From Pseudo-nitzschia pungens (Eukaryota; Bacillariophyta; Bacillariophyceae; Bacillariales; Bacillariaceae): a stretch of DNA of 64,000 bases. Each line of letters opens with the position of its first letter. Positions within the stretch are counted from its first letter, which is position 1. A program made the translations under genes and the position numbers. The stretch is taken from the NCBI GenBank assembly GCA_037355855.1, contig CM074759.1:3224001-3288000 (forward strand), read 5' to 3'. The notes below the pieces were generated by a model. That model was given only the letters and a program-made list of their open reading frames with translations. It searched no databases and was not told where the DNA came from. This document shows positions 60,395-64,000 of the stretch, in pieces.

Positions 60395-61526
60395 ATGATC
60401 AGGACGGAGGAGTTGTCAGAAGAAGAACAATGCCGAGAAGAAGCAGGAGATGCTGATGATGAAGAAGCAAGGATCAGGACCCACACAAGAAGAGGAGGGG
60501 AAAGCTCTCCAAGTGATGAGGAGAGCATTGGTTCTGTTCCTTTTAATTGTGTTTCTCATCCATATGTCACCTTTCAAAAGAAAGAAAACAAAAGAATGTC
60601 GCATGAGGAGAAGATAAAGCACTGTGTTAAATGGATCAATATGGCACCTCCCTACTACAAAAAGATCTATATACCAAGGAGAGGAGTTGACAAACTATCC
60701 AGATGTACCTGTCTCAGTATCATTGAATCCTTTGGTGAATGGAAAAAAAGAAGAGCAGTGGCATAATACATGGTATTCTTTTCAAAGAAGACAAAGGCAG
60801 AACAAGAACAGATTATCATGAATTGGATCAGATACACTTCTGCAGATGCACCAAATATTACTACAACGACAACCAATGCCGGCGCTGATCTCCAGAGAGT
60901 TCTGTTCCCTTGTGTTATCAATACTACTAACAACGCACGAGACTCACCACCACCACCAGCAGCAGCAGGACCAGAAGGGGACTTGTCAGGGATAGAGAAC
61001 TATAAAATCTGCGGATCAGCCGTTGCTTTTCTGCTGGACTTTGGGCTTAGAAAATGGAAGACTTGTGAGAGCACTGTAAAAAAGAACAACAGCACTGTAA
61101 AAAAGAACAACATACCACTGCATGGAAATAATAACAAACGCTCAGGGAATGGTTGGGAATTTGATACAACAGTCAGGGAAGATCTACACCTTTACTTCCA
61201 GAAGATGTCCTTGTTTGCAGAGCCAATGTCAACAAGAATCATTTGTGAGATCAGAGGAGTAGGATTAAGGGATGGAGAAGATGAGATCAGAGAGCTTCCA
61301 TCAAATCAGTCATGGCGTGCGATGTATCATCGATTCGTTGAAAGCAGGAGATGGCTTGTACAGAGAAGGGGCAACAGCTACAGGTATGATCGTAATGAAA
61401 CTGAAGAAGACCCTTCAAAACCATACTGTGCTTTGTCTACCTTCTGCAATTTCTGGTCAGACAACTACCAGCATTTGAAACTTGCAAAGCCCCGTGAAGA
61501 CACTTGCACAATGTGCCATATCTACT
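60395..61526 (+). pseudogene. Broken ORF with C-x2-C motif, cut by an LTR
   Basis: An ORF from ATG 60395 (MIRTEELSEEEQ) is open to TAA at 60764-60766. The same frame reopens at once (60770) and runs to the LTR at 61527, so it reads as one gene with a single in-frame nonsense codon. The N terminus is acidic (EELSEEEQ...DADDEEAR). Other visible features are a HPYVTF motif, basic patches, a Pro/Ala run near 60946-60970 and, just before the cut, HLKLAKPREDTCTMCH. That last pattern resembles a region seen in transposon-derived proteins of protists and animals, with a C-x2-C; the assignment is weak. A 21-bp direct duplication lies at 61062-61104. The downstream part was lost to the LTR element. Confidence 0.55.
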
Positions 61527-61712
61527 TGCCATACCCCGGGTCTACTAGTGATTAGAATAGTAGTGATATGCAAATTGTGAGCTCTATCAATTAGTCTATT
61601 GCTATCGGATCTAGAAGGTATCTCCTTGTTGGCGATACGGAGCCTCACTGATTCCAATCTTATTTTTATTTCAGTCCCGAGTGTACTTGTGACTGTATTC
61701 CGGTGCACGGCA
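61527..61712 (-). mobile_element. LTR of a truncated gypsy element (186 bp)
   Basis: TGCCATACCCC...GTGCACGGCA, ends matching the LTRs at 39695. On the minus strand it follows the pol relic, with the same CATGGAGGAGCA tract at 61713-61724. It inserted in the broken gene at 61526. Confidence 0.85.
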
Positions 61713-61730
61713 TGCTCCTCCATGGTACTG

Positions 61731-63003
61731 TTACAATTTAATGCTATCCCTGCAATAATAGGGATGGACTCTCCTGATATTAACCTGGTCAGTTACAAAG
61801 GGAGCAGTTTCAATAGTTACAGTTCCATTATCATGGGCCTTGAGCACCTTGTAAGGTCCCTGCCGTGGGAAGGATAGTTTTGGAATAATGCCCTTCCTTT
61901 CCAGGGTGACATAGTCTCCTTCCTTATAGACATGGGGGATCCTCTTTTGGTTCTCCCTGATGTTGCTCTTGTGGATGCTTTTCTGCTTCCTTGCTTGGAT
62001 TGCTTCCCAATCCACTGGGAAATTCACAGGCATAAACATGTCCCTTCCAAACACCAATTGTGCTGGGGAGTACCCCAGGGTGGTGTGGATGGTGCTTCTG
62101 ATAGCATACGCTGCTTTGGTGGTGAATTCCTTGAAGGGGTCCTTCTCGTGGAGGTCTCTGTTCTCCAGGTTAAAGGAAAGCAGGCAATCCTTCAGCACTT
62201 GGTGGATCCTCTCCAACACAGCATTGGATTGGGGGTTCCAGGTGCCACTAGGCTTTCTTTTCATTCCCATGTTGTCACAGAGCTCTTGGAACTCAGCCTT
62301 GAACTCACTTCCACCATCGAATCCGATTTCCTTTGGTCGAGGATATCTTGCTAGCCAGGTACTGTCCAACAGTCGTTGAGTTTCTGCAGCATTTGGCGAG
62401 TCCTTCAGGTGAGCCAGTTCAAACCATCCGGTTACTGGGTCCACCATGGTGAGAACATGGATGTGGTAGTCTTTACCATTTTTATTGTGGACAGTTGCAG
62501 GTCCCCAGAGGTCCACATTGACCCTCTGCCATTTGGTGACTTCAGCTACGTTCTCCGGTAGTAGTCCATACTTCTTCCGGCCACTCTTTTTGAACATCTG
62601 GCATGTGTGGCAGCGTTTTCAGAGGTCCTGGACATCCTTCCATAGGCCTTTCCAGGTGAACACTGAGCGTATGCTCTGTTCCATTCTCTTCTCTCCGGGG
62701 TGGACCAACATGGTGTGGTACCACTCCATAATTCTTTCTTTGAGTTTGTCAGGAATCAGAATTTTCCCTTCTTTGTGGATTAGACTGTGACCTTCCACAT
62801 TTTTGGTGGTCAGCTGGTTGTCTTTTTCCAGAGCGTGAATGATCTGTGTGTCCTTTTGTTGGTAGAATTGGATCATATCCAGGGCAAGCAGGAATGCACT
62901 ATTGCCCTGGAATTCTTCTGGTGATTCTCCAAGTGGGAATAGGAGTTGGCGGAGGTGCTCTTCCTCATCTGCGTAGGTGAGGGGCTTATTTGGTGGTAGC
63001 CAT
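61731..63003 (-). pseudogene. Gypsy Pol relic, integrase part only
   Basis: Homologous to Pol residues ~660-1089 of the element at 42066 (WLPPNKPLTYADEEEH to the GPY/F region and YYC). A TGA at about 62616-62618 replaces the first cysteine codon of the CKHCHTC zinc-binding pair. The frame is unchanged on both sides, so this is a nonsense mutation, not a frameshift. The element is truncated at about 63003 before RNase H; its 5' LTR, gag and RT are absent. Confidence 0.85.
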
Positions 63004-63393
63004 TGTGACATGCTAGCGTAGGCAAGCATGAATCACAATTAAATAATTAACCAAATCCCACATACGAGCTGACCGGTGTTTGAATACAAATATTCAAACT
63101 GTACGCCGGACGCTCCAGCAATGCATGTGTGCCGGTATTCAAATAGTAGCAAGGCACGCTCGTGTGTAGTCAAACGGTCACACAAAAACTGAAATGCTCT
63201 CTTAAGAGTTAACGATTAGTCACAATTTTCATACTACTCCAATTTTTCTACTTTAGAGTGTAACACAGTAATTACTGTTTATCTTCGATGTAGGAAAACA
63301 GTAGAATTCAGTACTGAACCAAATCAAAGAACAAACATACCTTACCCTCAACAACAGAGGCACCTTTATCCCCAGCAAGCTAATCGTCGCAAC
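63004..63393. other. No gene seen; one strong palindrome
   Basis: AT-rich, with a 9-bp stem GTTTGAATA/TATTCAAAC near 63071-63091. It could be leader or LTR sequence of the gag-like frame that follows, but I cannot show terminal repeats in the window. Confidence 0.35.
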
Positions 63394-64000
63394 ATGGCAG
63401 GCATCTATAGAGATCCCCCTATCACTTACAAGAGCTCTTTTGATTGAACCAAGCCAAAGCTCTTCACCCTCTACAATGTCGATGAGGATCGGACCGGCAG
63501 CATGAAGGTCCCCCTGTTCACAGAGACCGGAGGACTAGAAGAACTGCTCTTTGTGGAGGAGTCCTTCCGACTTCTAAGGCTCCCAATTGACATCTATCTC
63601 ACCCACTTCAGTTGTTGCCTCACTACGGACGCGTAAAGCAAGTGGAATGACATGATAAAAGATCCACTGGACCCAGAAGAATACCAGTACTCCCAAGAAG
63701 AGATCAGAGGTTATGAACAAGCATTCCTTGACTTCACCAAGTTCTACTGCAACGCCAGAGATGCCAGGGATATCATGCACACTTATCTTAGAAGCTCCAA
63801 ATGCAGAAAGACGCCATCGGTCACATGCAAAGAGCACGCGGACCGGATCCTTATCCTCATGAAATACACCCAGAAACTAGATGGAAGCAGCGCCCCTCTC
63901 TCACGAGTAGAGAAACTCACTATCCTCCTACACTCTTTCCCCTCTGCTTGGATCGAAAGCTACGGGATTATCCACAGTGGAATCCAAGAAGACACTACAG
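63394..64000 (+). pseudogene. Decayed gag-like ORF, partial
   Basis: The frame from ATG 63394 (MAGIYRDPP) has TGA near 63445 and TAA near 63627, yet otherwise reads as a continuous protein (VPLFTETGGLEELLFVEESF; YEQAFLDFTKFYC; LSRVEKLTILLHSFPSAW) to the window edge. The composition and the short helical segments resemble retrotransposon capsid regions. It is not similar to the Gag at 40626. It is a probable gag relic of another LTR family and continues past the window. Confidence 0.5.

Noticed and set aside
61527..63003. Second complete gypsy element
   Set aside because: Only one LTR and the integrase end remain; gag, protease, RT and the other LTR are absent.
1..64000. tRNA, rRNA or organellar genes
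   Set aside because: None was recognised by eye; no cloverleaf-like box A/B pair or rRNA core was found. A tRNAscan or Rfam search was not possible here.

Overview
The window is eukaryotic nuclear DNA made almost entirely of transposable elements. Non-LTR retrotransposons (LINEs), a Ty3/gypsy-type LTR retrotransposon, a mariner/Stowaway-like MITE and one probable host gene with a 76-bp spliceosomal-type intron exclude a prokaryote, plasmid or organelle. The LINE reverse-transcriptase and RNase H motifs, the short intron and the gene density would fit a stramenopile alga such as a diatom. That placement is inference and is not proven by the sequence. No rRNA, tRNA or CRISPR array was recognised.

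Layout. 1-1,476: three retroelement 5' ends nested in each other, all on the minus strand. 1,477-2,761: non-coding, with a degenerate repeat also found inverted near 55.1 kb. 2,779-5,243: a complete non-coding retroelement (called N1 here) with 17-bp target-site duplications (TSDs). 5,390-5,969: two solo LTRs. 6,106-54,898: one LINE (copy A, plus strand) bracketed by the 17-bp TSD GTGGCAGTACTGGTGCT. It has been inflated to 48.8 kb by later insertions: a second non-coding element (N2, 11,974-14,001) in its ORF2; a minus-strand LINE (B, 15,909-53,525), also in its ORF2; a third LINE inside B's ORF1, tandemly duplicated into C (22,909-34,116) and E (34,341-50,107); and a Ty3/gypsy element (39,695-45,547) inside E. 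55,668-58,809: the only convincing host gene, two exons, minus strand. 59,606-60,308: the MITE. 60,395-61,526: a broken gene cut by an LTR element relic (61,527-63,003). 63,394-64,000: a decayed gag-like reading frame.

How the parts relate. The LINEs carry ORF1 (about 950-1,060 aa, unrecognised, low-complexity N terminus) and ORF2 (1,946 aa: APE-type endonuclease, reverse transcriptase, RNase H, CCHC finger). ORF1 stop and ORF2 start overlap as ATGGTTAG in every copy. Only C keeps both ORFs open, but it lacks its first 238 bp. N1 and N2 have no ORF yet share a 5'-terminal hairpin block and a 3'-terminal two-hairpin block with the LINEs and use the same TSD size. They look like non-autonomous partners mobilised by the LINE machinery. 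Between these ends they hold arrays of hairpins whose stems are mostly kept by paired base changes. This LINE plus structured non-coding partner is the best candidate in the window for an undescribed system.
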